Assembly (NCBI GenBank): GCA_944380845.1
Contig: CALWIU010000026.1
Coordinates: 52,151-116,150 of the forward strand
Origin: an uncultured Clostridia bacterium
Lineage (GTDB): Bacteria > Bacillota > Clostridia > Oscillospirales > Acutalibacteraceae
Length of the DNA stretch: 64,000 nucleotides
Direction of reading: 5' to 3'
Numbering within the stretch: position 1 is the stretch's first letter; each line of letters starts with the position of its first letter. The notes beneath the pieces were generated by a model. It saw only the letters and a list, made by a program, of their open reading frames with translations. It was not told where the DNA came from and searched no databases. This document shows positions 8,661 to 18,113 of this stretch, in pieces. Position numbers and translations under genes: made by a program.

Positions 8661-9176
8661 GTGATTTTCACTAAAACTTTAAAAACTTTTTTGTACAGTT
8701 TGACGATCAATATTTGTCTTTTATTTCGCGTTTCCTTTCACAAATTCACACCCGGACATTTTGGATTTATAGGCATTATACACAACACAAAGGGTGGATA
8801 TTACAGCAAAATGACGAAGCAAAAAGGATATATTCTTATATTAGAATAATAAATTCGGCACTTTTTTTATAAAAAGTTTTTCATGCGGCTTGCATCCGCC
8901 GCTTTGTTTTTCTCTGTCCGGTCGTTGTGTGCTTCATTTTTTCAACAGCTTTTCATAAAATTCAGGTAAACTTTCACAAAAAAGAAAAGGTTATGAATTT
9001 TTATTCACTTTATACGGTTTTTTCGTATATTTCGCCTGCCCTGCCGATTTTCGCGCTCCGCCCATTTTTCCGAGCTTCCGCTCCTACCTTTGTTTCCTTT
9101 TCTATTATATATCTATTGCTATAGCGCGCGGATCAAAAGAAATAGCCGTAGAGATGGAATTTTTTTGAGAAACCCC
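8661..9176. other. AT-rich non-coding spacer
   Basis: About 500 bases between the small-gene promoter and the argG promoter. Short open frames exist but lack plausible ribosome binding sites and protein character. A small AT-rich inverted repeat (ACTTTTT/AAAAAGT, near 8860-8877) and TATTCT/AGAATA (near 8831-8848) are present. I see no gene or convincing regulatory element. Confidence 0.5.
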
Positions 9177-9204
9177 TTGACTTTTTACGCCAAATCAATA
9201 TAAT
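9177..9204 (+). promoter_or_regulatory. argG promoter
   Basis: TTGACT (9177-9182), 16-base spacer, TATAAT (9199-9204). The leader to the ATG at 9260 is about 50 bases. I did not find a clear ARG-box palindrome. Confidence 0.8.
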
Positions 9205-9259
9205 AAATATACAATCATTTTTGAATGTTTATTCGTTCGACATTACGGAGGAAAAGTTC

Positions 9260-10477
9260 ATGAGCAAGCAAATTAAAAAAGTTGTCCTTGCCTATTCCGG
9301 CGGACTGGACACCTCAATCATCATCCCGTGGCTGAAAGAAAACTACGACAACTGCGAAGTCATTGCCGTTTCTGCCGATGTCGGCCAGGGAGCCGAATTG
9401 GACGGTCTGGAAGAAAAAGCGCTGAAAACCGGCGCTTCCAAACTGTATATTGAGGATTTAAAAGAAGAATTCGTAAAAGATTATGTGTTCCCGACTTTGA
9501 AAGCCGGCGCAACCTATGAAGGCTATCTGCTGGGAACCGCTTTTGCCCGTCCGGTTATTGCCAAGCGCATTGTGGAAATCGCTCTGGCGGAAGGCGCTGA
9601 CGCCATTTGCCACGGCTGCACCGGCAAAGGCAACGATCAGGTTCGTTTTGAACTGACGATCAAAGCCTTTGCACCGGATATGAAGATCATTGCTCCCTGG
9701 CGCGAATGGAACATCAAATCCCGTGAAGAGGAAATCGAATATGCAGAGGCGCACAATATTCCGCTGAAAATCAATCGTGAAACCAACTATTCTAAAGATA
9801 AAAACCTGTGGCATCTTTCCCACGAAGGCCTTGACCTGGAAAATCCCGCAAACGAGCCGACCTATAACAAGCCGGGCTTTTTGGAAATGGGCGTTTCTCC
9901 GGAACAGGCTCCGGATCAGCCGGAGTATGTAACCATCTCCTTTGAAAAGGGTGAACCGGTCGCCGTCAACGGAGAAAAACTCTCCCCCGCAAATCTTGTT
10001 CTCAAGCTCAATGAAATGGGCGGCAAAAACGGCATCGGTCTTTATGATGTTGTCGAAAACCGTTTGGTCGGCATGAAATCCCGCGGCGTATATGAAACGC
10101 CCGGCGGAACCATTCTGTATAAGGCGCATGAAGTTCTGGAAACCCTGTGCCTCGATCGCGACACCCAGCATTACAAAGAGCTGATTTCCAAAAAATTCGC
10201 AGAGCTGGTTTATTTCGGTCAATGGTTTACACCGCTGCGTGAGGCTCTTTCTGCTTTTGTGGACAAGACCCAGGAGACCGTTACCGGCGAAGTGAAGCTC
10301 AAACTGTATAAAGGCAACATCATCAATGCAGGCGTAACCTCTCCCTATTCCCTGTATAGCGAAGAGATCGCCACCTTTGATGAAGATGATGTTTATGACC
10401 AGACCGACGCGAAGGGCTTTATCAACCTCTTTGGGCTGCCCATCAAGGTTAAGGCAAAATACGGCAAAAAAGACTGA
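9260..10477 (+). CDS. argG: Argininosuccinate synthase
   Basis: A 405-residue cytoplasmic enzyme joining citrulline and aspartate with ATP to argininosuccinate, the penultimate step of arginine synthesis. The start [20 protein letters not shown] carries the PP-loop ATP motif [23 protein letters not shown] and the [11 protein letters not shown] region near residue 265 are typical. The ATG at 9260 follows ACGGAGGAAAA. The length fits the family. It is followed after 73 bases by argH, with a hairpin between them. Confidence 0.98.
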   Translation: MSKQIKKVVLAYSGGLDTSIIIPWLKENYDNCEVIAVSADVGQGAELDGLEEKALKTGASKLYIEDLKEEFVKDYVFPTLKAGATYEGYLLGTAFARPVIAKRIVEIALAEGADAICHGCTGKGNDQVRFELTIKAFAPDMKIIAPWREWNIKSREEEIEYAEAHNIPLKINRETNYSKDKNLWHLSHEGLDLENPANEPTYNKPGFLEMGVSPEQAPDQPEYVTISFEKGEPVAVNGEKLSPANLVLKLNEMGGKNGIGLYDVVENRLVGMKSRGVYETPGGTILYKAHEVLETLCLDRDTQHYKELISKKFAELVYFGQWFTPLREALSAFVDKTQETVTGEVKLKLYKGNIINAGVTSPYSLYSEEIATFDEDDVYDQTDAKGFINLFGLPIKVKAKYGKKD

Positions 10478-10492
10478 TTTTCTTCAGCAATC

Positions 10493-10521
10493 CAAGCCGG
10501 GCTTACAACGAAGCCCGGCTT
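10493..10521 (+). other. Intercistronic hairpin between argG and argH
   Basis: A perfect 12-bp stem CAAGCCGGGCTT / AAGCCCGGCTTG with a 6-base loop. The downstream bases CTTATCATG are not a good U-tract, so it may stabilise the argG 3' end or terminate only partly rather than separate the two genes. Confidence 0.65.
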
Positions 10522-10550
10522 GCTTATCATGATAATTTTCGGAGGTTCCC

Positions 10551-11942
10551 ATGGAAAAACTTTGGACCGGACGATTCAAAAAAGCACTGGACAGCGAAGT
10601 CAACGACTTCAATTCCTCCATCCGTTTTGACAGCAAAATGGCGAAACAGGATATTACCGGCTCAATTGCCCATGCCGCTATGCTCGGCAAACAGGGCATT
10701 GTGACAGAGGAAGAAAGCAAAGCGATTCAAGACACACTGCGCCAGATTTTGTCAGAGCTTATGAGCGGCAATTTATCCATCGATCCGCTCGCCGAGGATA
10801 TACACTCTTTTGTCGAAGGAGAATTAACCAAACGCCTTGGCGACACCGGCAAAAAACTGCACACCGCCCGCAGCCGAAACGATCAGGTAGCGCTGGATGT
10901 CCGACTTTATCTGCGCGAACAAATTGATGCGATCTGTCCGGAACTTTCCGAGCTGATCGAAGCGCTTCTGTCCCTTGCCGCTGCACACCGCGACACCATC
11001 ATGCCCGGCTATACCCACTTGCAGCGCGCCCAGCCGATTACTTTCGGTCATCACCTGATGGCATATGCCATGATGTTTTTACGGGATATGGATCGTCTGG
11101 CAGACTGCCGCCGCCGCATGAACCGTTCGCCGCTGGGCTGCTGCGCGCTTGCCGGAACGACCTTTCCCATTGACCGGGTTTATACAGCAGAACTGCTCGG
11201 ATTTGACGGCGTTTGTGAAAACAGTCTGGACGGTGTTTCCGACCGTGATTTTATCATTGAACTTTCTGCGGCGCTGTCGATCATAATGACCCATCTTTCC
11301 CGGTTTTCCGAAGAAATGATTTTGTGGTGCAGCTGGGAGTTTAAATTTATTGAACTGGATGACGCCTATTCCACCGGTTCAAGCATCATGCCGCAAAAAA
11401 AGAATCCGGATATTGCCGAACTGGTGCGTGGTAAGACCGGGCGGGTTCACGGCGATCTGATGACCATATTAACGGTTATGAAAGGGCTTCCGCTTGCTTA
11501 TAATAAAGATATGCAAGAGGATAAGGAATGTATTTTTGACGCTGTGGATACCGTTTTACAGTGCCTTTCCGTCTTTACCCCCATGCTGAAGACCATGCGC
11601 GTATTAAAAGAGAACATGAAACGGGCGGCGGCAAAAGGCTTTATCAACGCCACAGACTGCGCCGATTATCTTGTCGGCAAAGGACTTCCCTTCCGTACCG
11701 CCTATAAAATCACCGGTGAAATCGTCGCCTATTGTATCGAAAAACAAAAAACGCTGGAAGAACTGGCGCTTGACGAATTCCAATCGTTCGATCCGCATTT
11801 TGACGCCGATGTATATGAGCACATTGACCTGACCGTATGTGCTGCCAAACGAACCTCACGGGGCGGCACCGCGCCGCAATCTGTGGATTTTGAAATCGAA
11901 CAGGCGAAAAAACGATTGGCGGAATTGACCGAAAAAAAATAA
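10551..11942 (+). CDS. argH: Argininosuccinate lyase
   Basis: A 463-residue fumarase-superfamily enzyme cleaving argininosuccinate to arginine and fumarate. It begins MEKLWTGRFKKALDSEVNDF, has TARSRNDQVALD near 105-116 and the superfamily signature GSSIMPQKKNPD near 280. The ATG follows TCGGAGG. It completes the last two steps of arginine synthesis with argG directly upstream; carbamoylation and ornithine genes are not in the window. Confidence 0.98.
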   Translation: MEKLWTGRFKKALDSEVNDFNSSIRFDSKMAKQDITGSIAHAAMLGKQGIVTEEESKAIQDTLRQILSELMSGNLSIDPLAEDIHSFVEGELTKRLGDTGKKLHTARSRNDQVALDVRLYLREQIDAICPELSELIEALLSLAAAHRDTIMPGYTHLQRAQPITFGHHLMAYAMMFLRDMDRLADCRRRMNRSPLGCCALAGTTFPIDRVYTAELLGFDGVCENSLDGVSDRDFIIELSAALSIIMTHLSRFSEEMILWCSWEFKFIELDDAYSTGSSIMPQKKNPDIAELVRGKTGRVHGDLMTILTVMKGLPLAYNKDMQEDKECIFDAVDTVLQCLSVFTPMLKTMRVLKENMKRAAAKGFINATDCADYLVGKGLPFRTAYKITGEIVAYCIEKQKTLEELALDEFQSFDPHFDADVYEHIDLTVCAAKRTSRGGTAPQSVDFEIEQAKKRLAELTEKK

Positions 11943-11956
11943 CCCCTTGAAACACA

Positions 11957-11999
11957 AAAGACTGTGCAAAGGATTTTCCGATTGCACAGTCTTTTTTTT
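11957..11999 (+). terminator. Terminator of the arg operon
   Basis: Stem AAAGACTGTGCAA / TTGCACAGTCTTT with a 12-base loop followed by TTTTTT. The left flank is A-rich, so on the minus strand it may also serve the converging SGNH gene that ends at 12022. Confidence 0.9.
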
Positions 12000-12021
12000 G
12001 CTGAAAAAAGCGATTGATTTT

Positions 12022-13590
12022 TTATTTTCTTGTTCCTGCCGTCGATGCGTTGCGGAAGGTGACGCAATCCACAAGACGGTTCAGGTCGGTATCATACACA
12101 AAGAAAGTCAGGCCAAGATTTGAAGTTTGCGTTTCGCCGTTATACGCCAGTTCACAATGATAATAGGTATCGTCCTCGCCGGTTGTCGTGGTAGAACGCA
12201 GCATCAGATTGTTTTTTTGATCGTAAGCAATGTATTTTTCAAATTTTGAAGAATTTGCACCTATTGCTTCCATGCCGTCTTCCGTCCAATACCAGGCGCC
12301 GCCGAAAGTCCATTGCTCCTTGTCCGGGAACAGAGTCTCCATAAAGGTGTTGGGGGTCTGCGCGTCGCAAACCGCTTCGCGATACTCCAGAAGCGACTGT
12401 TTTTCTTCATCGGACAGCTCTTTGCCCTCAGGGAAAACCGCAGCGTCTGTTTGAATGGACATGGCGGATTCTTTGGAAATATTTGTATTCTGCACCAGAA
12501 TGATCTGATAGCCATCCCCTAAAGAATGCAGCAATTCAACATATTCAAACAGATCCGTGACATTTTTCACATCGTTGTTCTGATACAGCCGATAAAAGAT
12601 GCGGGCATTTTCTTCCCATGAAGCATAGCGTGCATCCGATCGATGGTCAGGCAGATCCAGTTCCTCTTTCAAAATTTTTCCGAAATAGCGGGTAAATTTA
12701 ATCGCGCCGTTGTCATTCAAATGCTGGATACCGGAAAAATCCGTTGAAAAATCCAACCCCATTTCATCATATCGCTTATTAAAGTCGATAAAATGGACAT
12801 ACTCACTGGAATACTCTTTGGTGATCTGTTCGGCTGTATTGACCGTGCGCTGCGTATCAGAAGCGATCGCATAGGGAATGGAAACGATATAGATTGGAAT
12901 TTGGTTCTCAACCGCCAGTTCGATAATCGCCCGAAAATACCTTTCATATTTTTCGGGGAATTCCCGTGTGCCGGTCTGGGAATACGGATCCGGACGCGAA
13001 ATCTCCTGTATGGTGTCGTAACAGTAATAGCCTTTATAACTGTCGCCGTAATAGGCAGGATCGCCGGCGTCATACCATGTGTTAGCCTGTGAAAGCTCCC
13101 CATAACGGGAATGGTACTGGAAAAATTCAAAAAAGATCTCCGGAAACTCCTCTTCCGGGAAAGAGGCCTTCATGGCATCGATTTTGTTTTTTGACCATTT
13201 CATGCCATAAGTCGATTTGATTGCATTGGCGGTGGTATCAAATTCAGTGGTGGTATTCAGCATATAAACATCGAAAACCACCGCTTTGGGCTTTTGCGTT
13301 TTCAACGCTTCAACAAAATAGTAATAAGAGTTCCACACTCTTTGGGCGGGCGCACATAGATCATAAGCAGCAATACCATATTCCTGATACAGAACAGCGG
13401 GACAAAGCCCCTCATACACATGGCTGGTTCCCAAGCCGAGCACATCGACTGTATTTTCTTCCTGCTCATAAAAGCGCCGCAGTGAGGTGATGGAGTCGGC
13501 ATATCGGTAATTCAGCAAAAGCGACATACTGCCCAAAACCAACAAGACAGCCAAAACCGCGCCGATCAGGCGGAGAAATGTTTTTTTCAT
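12022..13590 (-). CDS. SGNH-hydrolase-like membrane-anchored protein, partner of the MBOAT acyltransferase
   Basis: A 522-residue protein with one N-terminal membrane segment (about 5-27) and an extracytoplasmic SGNH-like domain. The GLGTSHVYEGL motif near residue 52 supplies the nucleophile serine block; DFSTDFSGIQHLND near 290 matches the Asp-x-x-His block. It resembles the AlgJ/DltD-like proteins that work with MBOAT membrane acyltransferases. The gene starts 12 bases after the MBOAT gene with AAGGGGGTGAGGTC before its ATG. Likely role: transfer of an acetyl or other acyl group onto a surface glycan after export. The target polymer is not known from the context. Confidence 0.82.
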   Translation of the reverse strand: MKKTFLRLIGAVLAVLLVLGSMSLLLNYRYADSITSLRRFYEQEENTVDVLGLGTSHVYEGLCPAVLYQEYGIAAYDLCAPAQRVWNSYYYFVEALKTQKPKAVVFDVYMLNTTTEFDTTANAIKSTYGMKWSKNKIDAMKASFPEEEFPEIFFEFFQYHSRYGELSQANTWYDAGDPAYYGDSYKGYYCYDTIQEISRPDPYSQTGTREFPEKYERYFRAIIELAVENQIPIYIVSIPYAIASDTQRTVNTAEQITKEYSSEYVHFIDFNKRYDEMGLDFSTDFSGIQHLNDNGAIKFTRYFGKILKEELDLPDHRSDARYASWEENARIFYRLYQNNDVKNVTDLFEYVELLHSLGDGYQIILVQNTNISKESAMSIQTDAAVFPEGKELSDEEKQSLLEYREAVCDAQTPNTFMETLFPDKEQWTFGGAWYWTEDGMEAIGANSSKFEKYIAYDQKNNLMLRSTTTTGEDDTYYHCELAYNGETQTSNLGLTFFVYDTDLNRLVDCVTFRNASTAGTRK

Positions 13591-13602
13591 GACCTCACCC
13601 CC

Positions 13603-15096
13603 TTAAAATTCGGCGTAGATAAACGCGCTTTCGCCAAAGTTGCTGCCGTAACAGCCGAAAAACAAAATGGAAATCAAGAGCGCCAAAGCAATCAGAATCC
13701 GAACCCAGGGCTGCGACTGTGCAACCAGTTCGGAAAATTCCTTCTTTTTGCGATCCCGCAGCCAATCAACAGCAAAGAGCGCCGCCGTACTCAAGAACAG
13801 CAAGTTCATTTCCGTATTGCTCAGCCCCAGCTGATAGATTGTACCGTTCATAACATTCCAGTAATCGGGACGGGCAAAAATACGCCAGATATAAATCCCC
13901 GCCTGGGTCAGGCTGCCGGCTCGGAATAGGATCCAGGCAAAGCTGCTCAGCAAAAAAACACAAAGCCGCTGAAGCGCGTGGAACGAGCCGGACGAAGTAT
14001 CGATATGAAGGCGCTGGTACAGCGCTTCCCGTTTGTCTTTGGTCAGGCCGCCGATGACTTGATACAGCGCGTGCAGCGCGCCCCACACAAGGAATGTCCA
14101 GTTCGCGCCATGCCACATACCGCAAACCAGAAAAACAACAGCGGTATTGACATATTTGCGGGCTGTTCCCTTACGGTTCCCGCCCAGAGGAATATACAGA
14201 TAATCACGGAACCAGCTGCTTAAAGAAATATGCCAGCGCCGCCAAAAATCCTTGATGGAAAGGGAAAAATACGGAGCGTTAAAATTATCGATCAGTTCAA
14301 ATCCCAAAATCCGCGCAAAGCCCAACGCCATATAAGATCCACCGGCAAAATCGCCGTAAATCTGGATGGAGAAAACCACGGCGCCCACCAGCAGTTCAAA
14401 AGACCCATAAGCCCAGAAACGGTCAAAGACCTGCGCCACCAGAATCGCCGCCCGATCTGCGATGACCAGTTTGAGAAAATAGCCCCAAAGCACGGTGAAA
14501 GCACCCGAAACGATTCGCTGATGATCCCACAAGTTCACCTGATCGATGGTTTGAATCTGTCGCAGCAGATTTCGGGAACGCTCAATCGGACCGGCGGAAA
14601 AATTCGGGAAGAAAGCAAGAAAGAGAAGGTACTTGCCAAAGTTTTTTTCCGGCTTCACATCGCCCCGGAACGAGTCGATCAAATATCCTGCCGAAGCGAA
14701 AGTGTAAAAGGACAGTCCCACCGGCAGCACAAGGTCAGGCAGTTCCAGCCGTTTGTACGAGCCAAGAGCACCGGCAATCGAATTGGCGGTATCAACAGCC
14801 ATGCCCGAATACTTCAGAACCGCAAGCAAACCGAAAATCAAAAACAGAAAAACGGCAAGAATGCGCCTGCGATGCTCCCTGTTTTCTGTTTCCGGCTGCG
14901 GCGCGACCAGCCGCGCGCCGAGATAAGTCACAAGCGAACTTCCGACCACAAAAAAACCGGCGCTCACCTGCCAAAGAAAGACATAACCAAGGCTGCAAAG
15001 CAGCAGCCAAACCCGTCGAGCCTTACCCGGCAAAAAGAAATAAATTGCTGCCACTACCGCGAAATACAGAAAAAATGTCCATTCCGTGTATGCCAT
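13603..15096 (-). CDS. MBOAT family membrane O-acyltransferase (AlgI/DltB-like)
   Basis: A 497-residue polytopic protein with about ten membrane segments. NFSAGPIERSRNLLRQI and SLSSWFRDYLYIPLGGNRKG are typical of AlgI-like MBOAT enzymes, and the catalytic histidine sits in CGMWHGANWTFLVWG near residue 325. The family moves acyl groups from a cytoplasmic donor across the membrane for O-acylation of alginate, peptidoglycan, teichoic acid or other polymers. It is followed immediately by its SGNH partner and preceded by two flavoprotein genes. No dltA/dltC-like genes are near, so D-alanylation of teichoic acid is less likely than O-acetylation. Confidence 0.93.
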   Translation of the reverse strand: MAYTEWTFFLYFAVVAAIYFFLPGKARRVWLLLCSLGYVFLWQVSAGFFVVGSSLVTYLGARLVAPQPETENREHRRRILAVFLFLIFGLLAVLKYSGMAVDTANSIAGALGSYKRLELPDLVLPVGLSFYTFASAGYLIDSFRGDVKPEKNFGKYLLFLAFFPNFSAGPIERSRNLLRQIQTIDQVNLWDHQRIVSGAFTVLWGYFLKLVIADRAAILVAQVFDRFWAYGSFELLVGAVVFSIQIYGDFAGGSYMALGFARILGFELIDNFNAPYFSLSIKDFWRRWHISLSSWFRDYLYIPLGGNRKGTARKYVNTAVVFLVCGMWHGANWTFLVWGALHALYQVIGGLTKDKREALYQRLHIDTSSGSFHALQRLCVFLLSSFAWILFRAGSLTQAGIYIWRIFARPDYWNVMNGTIYQLGLSNTEMNLLFLSTAALFAVDWLRDRKKKEFSELVAQSQPWVRILIALALLISILFFGCYGSNFGESAFIYAEF

Positions 15097-15115
15097 AAGT
15101 CAGCCCCTCTTTCCT

Positions 15116-16720
15116 TTAATACTCCGTATCGTCTGCAAAAACCGCCTCAGCGCATTTGATTCCGTCCACTGCGGCTGAAACAATGCCGCCCGCGTAACCC
15201 GCTCCCTCGCCGCAGGGATAGACCCCGCGGAAATTGGTCTGGAACGCCTCGTCGCGTAAAATACGAACCGGCGACGAGCTGCGGCTTTCCGGAAAGGTCA
15301 AAACCGCCTCCGGCAGCGCAAAGCCTTTGAGCTTACGGTCGAACGCCGTAATGGCATCGGCAATGGTGTCAGCGGTTTTTTGCGGCAGAACCAACCGGAT
15401 ATCCGACGGCGTCACACCGGTCGGACAGGTCGGTCGAACCGCACCCAGCCTGGTGGATCTTTTTCCGTTCAGAAAATCTCCGACCGTCTGACAGGGCGCG
15501 GTATAATCGCCGCCGCCCAACGCAAACGCCGTTTTTTCCAACTGCCGCTGAAATGCGAATCCCGACAAGGGGTTTTCATCTGGGAAAAATTCAGGTTCGA
15601 TACCAACTAAAATTGCGGAATTGGCATTTTCACCATCCCGTTTATAGTTGCTCATCCCATTGGTAACGACCATTCCTTCTTCAGAGGACGCGCACACCAC
15701 CGTGCCGCCGGGACACATACAAAAAGTATAGCCTCCCCTGCCGTGCGGCGGGTGATTTGCCAGCTTATAATCTGCCGCACCCAGCCGCGGATCGTTCCAA
15801 AAAGATCCGTACTGCGCCCGGTTAATCAGCTCCTGGGGATGTTCAATGCGTGTCCCGACAGAAAAGGCTTTCTGCTGCATTTTAAAGCCCTTGCGGTACA
15901 GCATTTCAACGGTATCGCGCGCAGAGTGCCCGATACAAAGCACCAGACAGTCTGTTTCAAAATCATGCGCGCCTTCTTTTTCATCGATATAAGAGACTCC
16001 CTGAAGGAAATCATTGGCAATATATACATCGCTCAGCCGGCAGCCGAACCGAATTTCGCCGCCGAGACGCTCAATTTCTTTTCTTATCTGTTTTACCACA
16101 TCGCCCAGGCGATCTGTGCCGATATGAGGGCGGGACGACCATAAAATCTCTTCCGGGGCGCCGAAAGCAACCAGCTCGCGCAAAACCTGACGAGTGCGCG
16201 GATCTTTGATACCGGTGGTCAGCTTTCCATCGGAAAAAGTGCCCGCGCCGCCCTCGCCGAACTGCACATTGGATTCGGTATTCAATTTTCTGGTTTGCCA
16301 AAACGATGTGACATCCTTTTGCCGCGTATCAACATCGTGTCCGCGTTCTAAAATCAGCGGACGCATTCCCTGCCGTGCCAGCCATAACCCACAAAACATC
16401 CCCGCAGGGCCGAAACCGGCAACCACGGGACGAAAAGCTGAGACGCGGCGCACCTCAGGCAGTTTGTATTCATATGCTTCATGTACCGACGCGCGGTTTT
16501 CCGGAAAACGCGCTGCCAGCGTTTCTTCCAGCCCGTCCAACCGAACATCCACCGAATAGACCATTTGTATGCGATCCTTACGGCGACAATCCAAAGATTC
16601 CCGGACGATCGAAAAAGAAAGAAAGTCTTCCGAACGAACCCCCAGCAGCTTTGCCGTTTGTTGTTTGATATCCTCAGCCGAAGCAGCCAGAGGAACTTTG
16701 ATTTCATTGATTCTCAGCAT
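15116..16720 (-). CDS. FAD-dependent oxidoreductase (COG2509-like)
   Basis: A 534-residue flavoprotein. After an N-terminal domain of about 90 residues comes the FAD-binding motif VVAGFGPAGMFCGLWLARQG; GEGGAGTFSDGKLTTGIKD is the hallmark of the COG2509 dehydrogenase family, and PCGEGAGYAGGIVSAAVDG closes the FAD site. Substrate and physiological role are not established. The ATG at 16718-16720 (MLRINEIKV) overlaps the end of the preceding flavoprotein gene by 17 bases, indicating translational coupling; the frame remains open further upstream but that part would lie within the neighbour. Confidence 0.88.
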   Translation of the reverse strand: MLRINEIKVPLAASAEDIKQQTAKLLGVRSEDFLSFSIVRESLDCRRKDRIQMVYSVDVRLDGLEETLAARFPENRASVHEAYEYKLPEVRRVSAFRPVVAGFGPAGMFCGLWLARQGMRPLILERGHDVDTRQKDVTSFWQTRKLNTESNVQFGEGGAGTFSDGKLTTGIKDPRTRQVLRELVAFGAPEEILWSSRPHIGTDRLGDVVKQIRKEIERLGGEIRFGCRLSDVYIANDFLQGVSYIDEKEGAHDFETDCLVLCIGHSARDTVEMLYRKGFKMQQKAFSVGTRIEHPQELINRAQYGSFWNDPRLGAADYKLANHPPHGRGGYTFCMCPGGTVVCASSEEGMVVTNGMSNYKRDGENANSAILVGIEPEFFPDENPLSGFAFQRQLEKTAFALGGGDYTAPCQTVGDFLNGKRSTRLGAVRPTCPTGVTPSDIRLVLPQKTADTIADAITAFDRKLKGFALPEAVLTFPESRSSSPVRILRDEAFQTNFRGVYPCGEGAGYAGGIVSAAVDGIKCAEAVFADDTEY

Positions 16721-17996
16721 AATTGTTACTCGATCCCGCCTGTTTATCCAAAAGTTGCGCCGCTGCTGCACCGCCAGCTGTTCTGCCGCTGCAAAACGCC
16801 CACATCAAATTATAACCGCCGCAGGCGCCGGTCACATCGACCGCCTCACCGCAGACATACAGATTTTCCCTGTTTTTTACCTGAAGGTTGTGATACAGCG
16901 CCCTTGCATCTGCGCCGCCGCGCATGACCTGTGCGGGGCTTGTCAGTCCGGTGACAGCCCACCGGGCAAATTTCATATGCTTTGCCAGCTTTTGCAAAGC
17001 CGAATGCTCCATCGGCAGCGGTTTCGCCGCTGACCATCCACCGGCTTTCAGTGCATACAGCCAAAGAGGTTTTGGCAGAAAAGCGGTAAATAACCGCTCA
17101 CAGGGCATGGCGGAACAGCGCCTTGCCTGTTTCTCCAATGCAGCAACCAAATCCGTCAGTGGGATTTCCGGCAAAAAATCAAGCGAAAGAAATAGCTCCT
17201 GTTTTTTTTGCAAAACCGGTCCCGCCACAAGGGACGCTTGCATAACGGGAATGCCGGATACCCCTTTTTCGTTAAATTGTACTTCCCCAATTTCACGATG
17301 AAGCTGCCGTCCGCCGCCCATCAGGCGAATTTCACAGATCTGACGCAAGCCCTTTAAGCCGCGGGTATAGTCGCTGCCGAGAGCGAATCCGCAAAGCGCG
17401 GGGATCTCCGGCTGACAGGCAATATTTAGTTCCTGCAAAAAGGAAAAAGTTCGGCAATCGGAAAATCCCTCGCCCGCCCGGCTGCCAGTTGCCAAAATCA
17501 AAGCGCGGGAACAATACTCATCGTTCACCGAATATCCTTCGGCTGTTTTGCGAAGATCCCGCGCCGTATATTCCGTCACACAGTCCACGCCGAGCACCTT
17601 CGCTTCCGTAATCAGTGCATCGGCGACACCAGACGCTTTTCGGGAGAGCGGATACAATCTGCCGCTGCCATCGTCCATGGCGGGCACGCCGATGGACAGA
17701 AAAAAAGAAGGAACCTGTGAAATGGGATAACGGGAAAAAACAGCCTGTATCAGCGCTTTATCGCCATAATAAAAAGAAAGGCTGTCATTGCGGTTGGCAA
17801 AATTACACTTACCGTTCCCCGTCACCAAAATTTTTTTCGCCGGATATTTTTCCTTGTCGATCAGAAGAATCGACAGTTTTTTCTTCCGGCGGCGCGCTTC
17901 TTTTTTTGCCTCGATCGCAGCGCAAAGACCGGAGGCGCCCGCGCCGACGACGATCAGATCATATTGTTTCATACCGCACATCCCATTTTTCTTCAT
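16704..17996 (-). CDS. NAD(P)/FAD-dependent oxidoreductase of the HI0933/BaiN family
   Basis: A protein of up to 430 residues. DLIVVGAGASGLCAAIEA is the FAD Rossmann motif, LVTGNGKCNFAN and VTGACGGYNLMWAFCSGRTAG are family signatures. Members include the bile-acid-inducible BaiN of Clostridium scindens, but most have unknown substrates, so I do not assign that activity. The start is ambiguous. The promoter puts the RNA start about 1-3 bases before the ATG at 17994-17996, so translation from there would be nearly leaderless; the ATG at 17970-17972 (MKQYDLIVV) with GGGATGTGCGG upstream fits the family start better. It is the first gene of the flavoprotein-MBOAT-SGNH run. Confidence 0.88.
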   Translation of the reverse strand: MKKNGMCGMKQYDLIVVGAGASGLCAAIEAKKEARRRKKKLSILLIDKEKYPAKKILVTGNGKCNFANRNDSLSFYYGDKALIQAVFSRYPISQVPSFFLSIGVPAMDDGSGRLYPLSRKASGVADALITEAKVLGVDCVTEYTARDLRKTAEGYSVNDEYCSRALILATGSRAGEGFSDCRTFSFLQELNIACQPEIPALCGFALGSDYTRGLKGLRQICEIRLMGGGRQLHREIGEVQFNEKGVSGIPVMQASLVAGPVLQKKQELFLSLDFLPEIPLTDLVAALEKQARRCSAMPCERLFTAFLPKPLWLYALKAGGWSAAKPLPMEHSALQKLAKHMKFARWAVTGLTSPAQVMRGGADARALYHNLQVKNRENLYVCGEAVDVTGACGGYNLMWAFCSGRTAGGAAAAQLLDKQAGSSNNYAENQ

Positions 17997-18004
17997 CCGG
18001 TTAA

Positions 18005-18033
18005 ATTTTACCGCAGCGTTTCTTCCCTGTCAA
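18005..18033 (-). promoter_or_regulatory. Promoter of the flavoprotein-MBOAT operon
   Basis: Minus-strand TTGACA (18028-18033), 17-base spacer, TAAAAT (18005-18010). Transcription would start near 17998, immediately at the first possible start codon. Confidence 0.8.
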
Positions 18034-18052
18034 GAAAAACGGAGCAAGATAC

Positions 18053-18086
18053 AAAAAAAAGAGCATCTCGCAAGCGAAATACTCTT
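18053..18086 (-). terminator. Terminator of the XRE regulator gene
   Basis: Read on the minus strand, AGAGTATTTCGC pairs with GCGAGATGCTCT (two U-G wobbles) over a 2-base loop and is followed by eight T. On the plus strand the wobbles become C-A mismatches, so the element is directed at the minus-strand transcript. Confidence 0.85.
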
Positions 18087-18113
18087 CTTTCCTGAGTGAA
18101 TTAAATGATTAAA

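Noticed and set aside
8661-9124. Two short hydrophobic plus-strand open frames between the small-gene promoter and argG
   Set aside because: No ribosome binding site at useful distance, composition set by AT-rich DNA, and no protein-like pattern; the second has AAGG only two bases before its ATG.
15116-17996. Assignment of the HI0933-type flavoprotein as bile-acid enzyme BaiN
   Set aside because: Only a family resemblance; no other bai genes are present.
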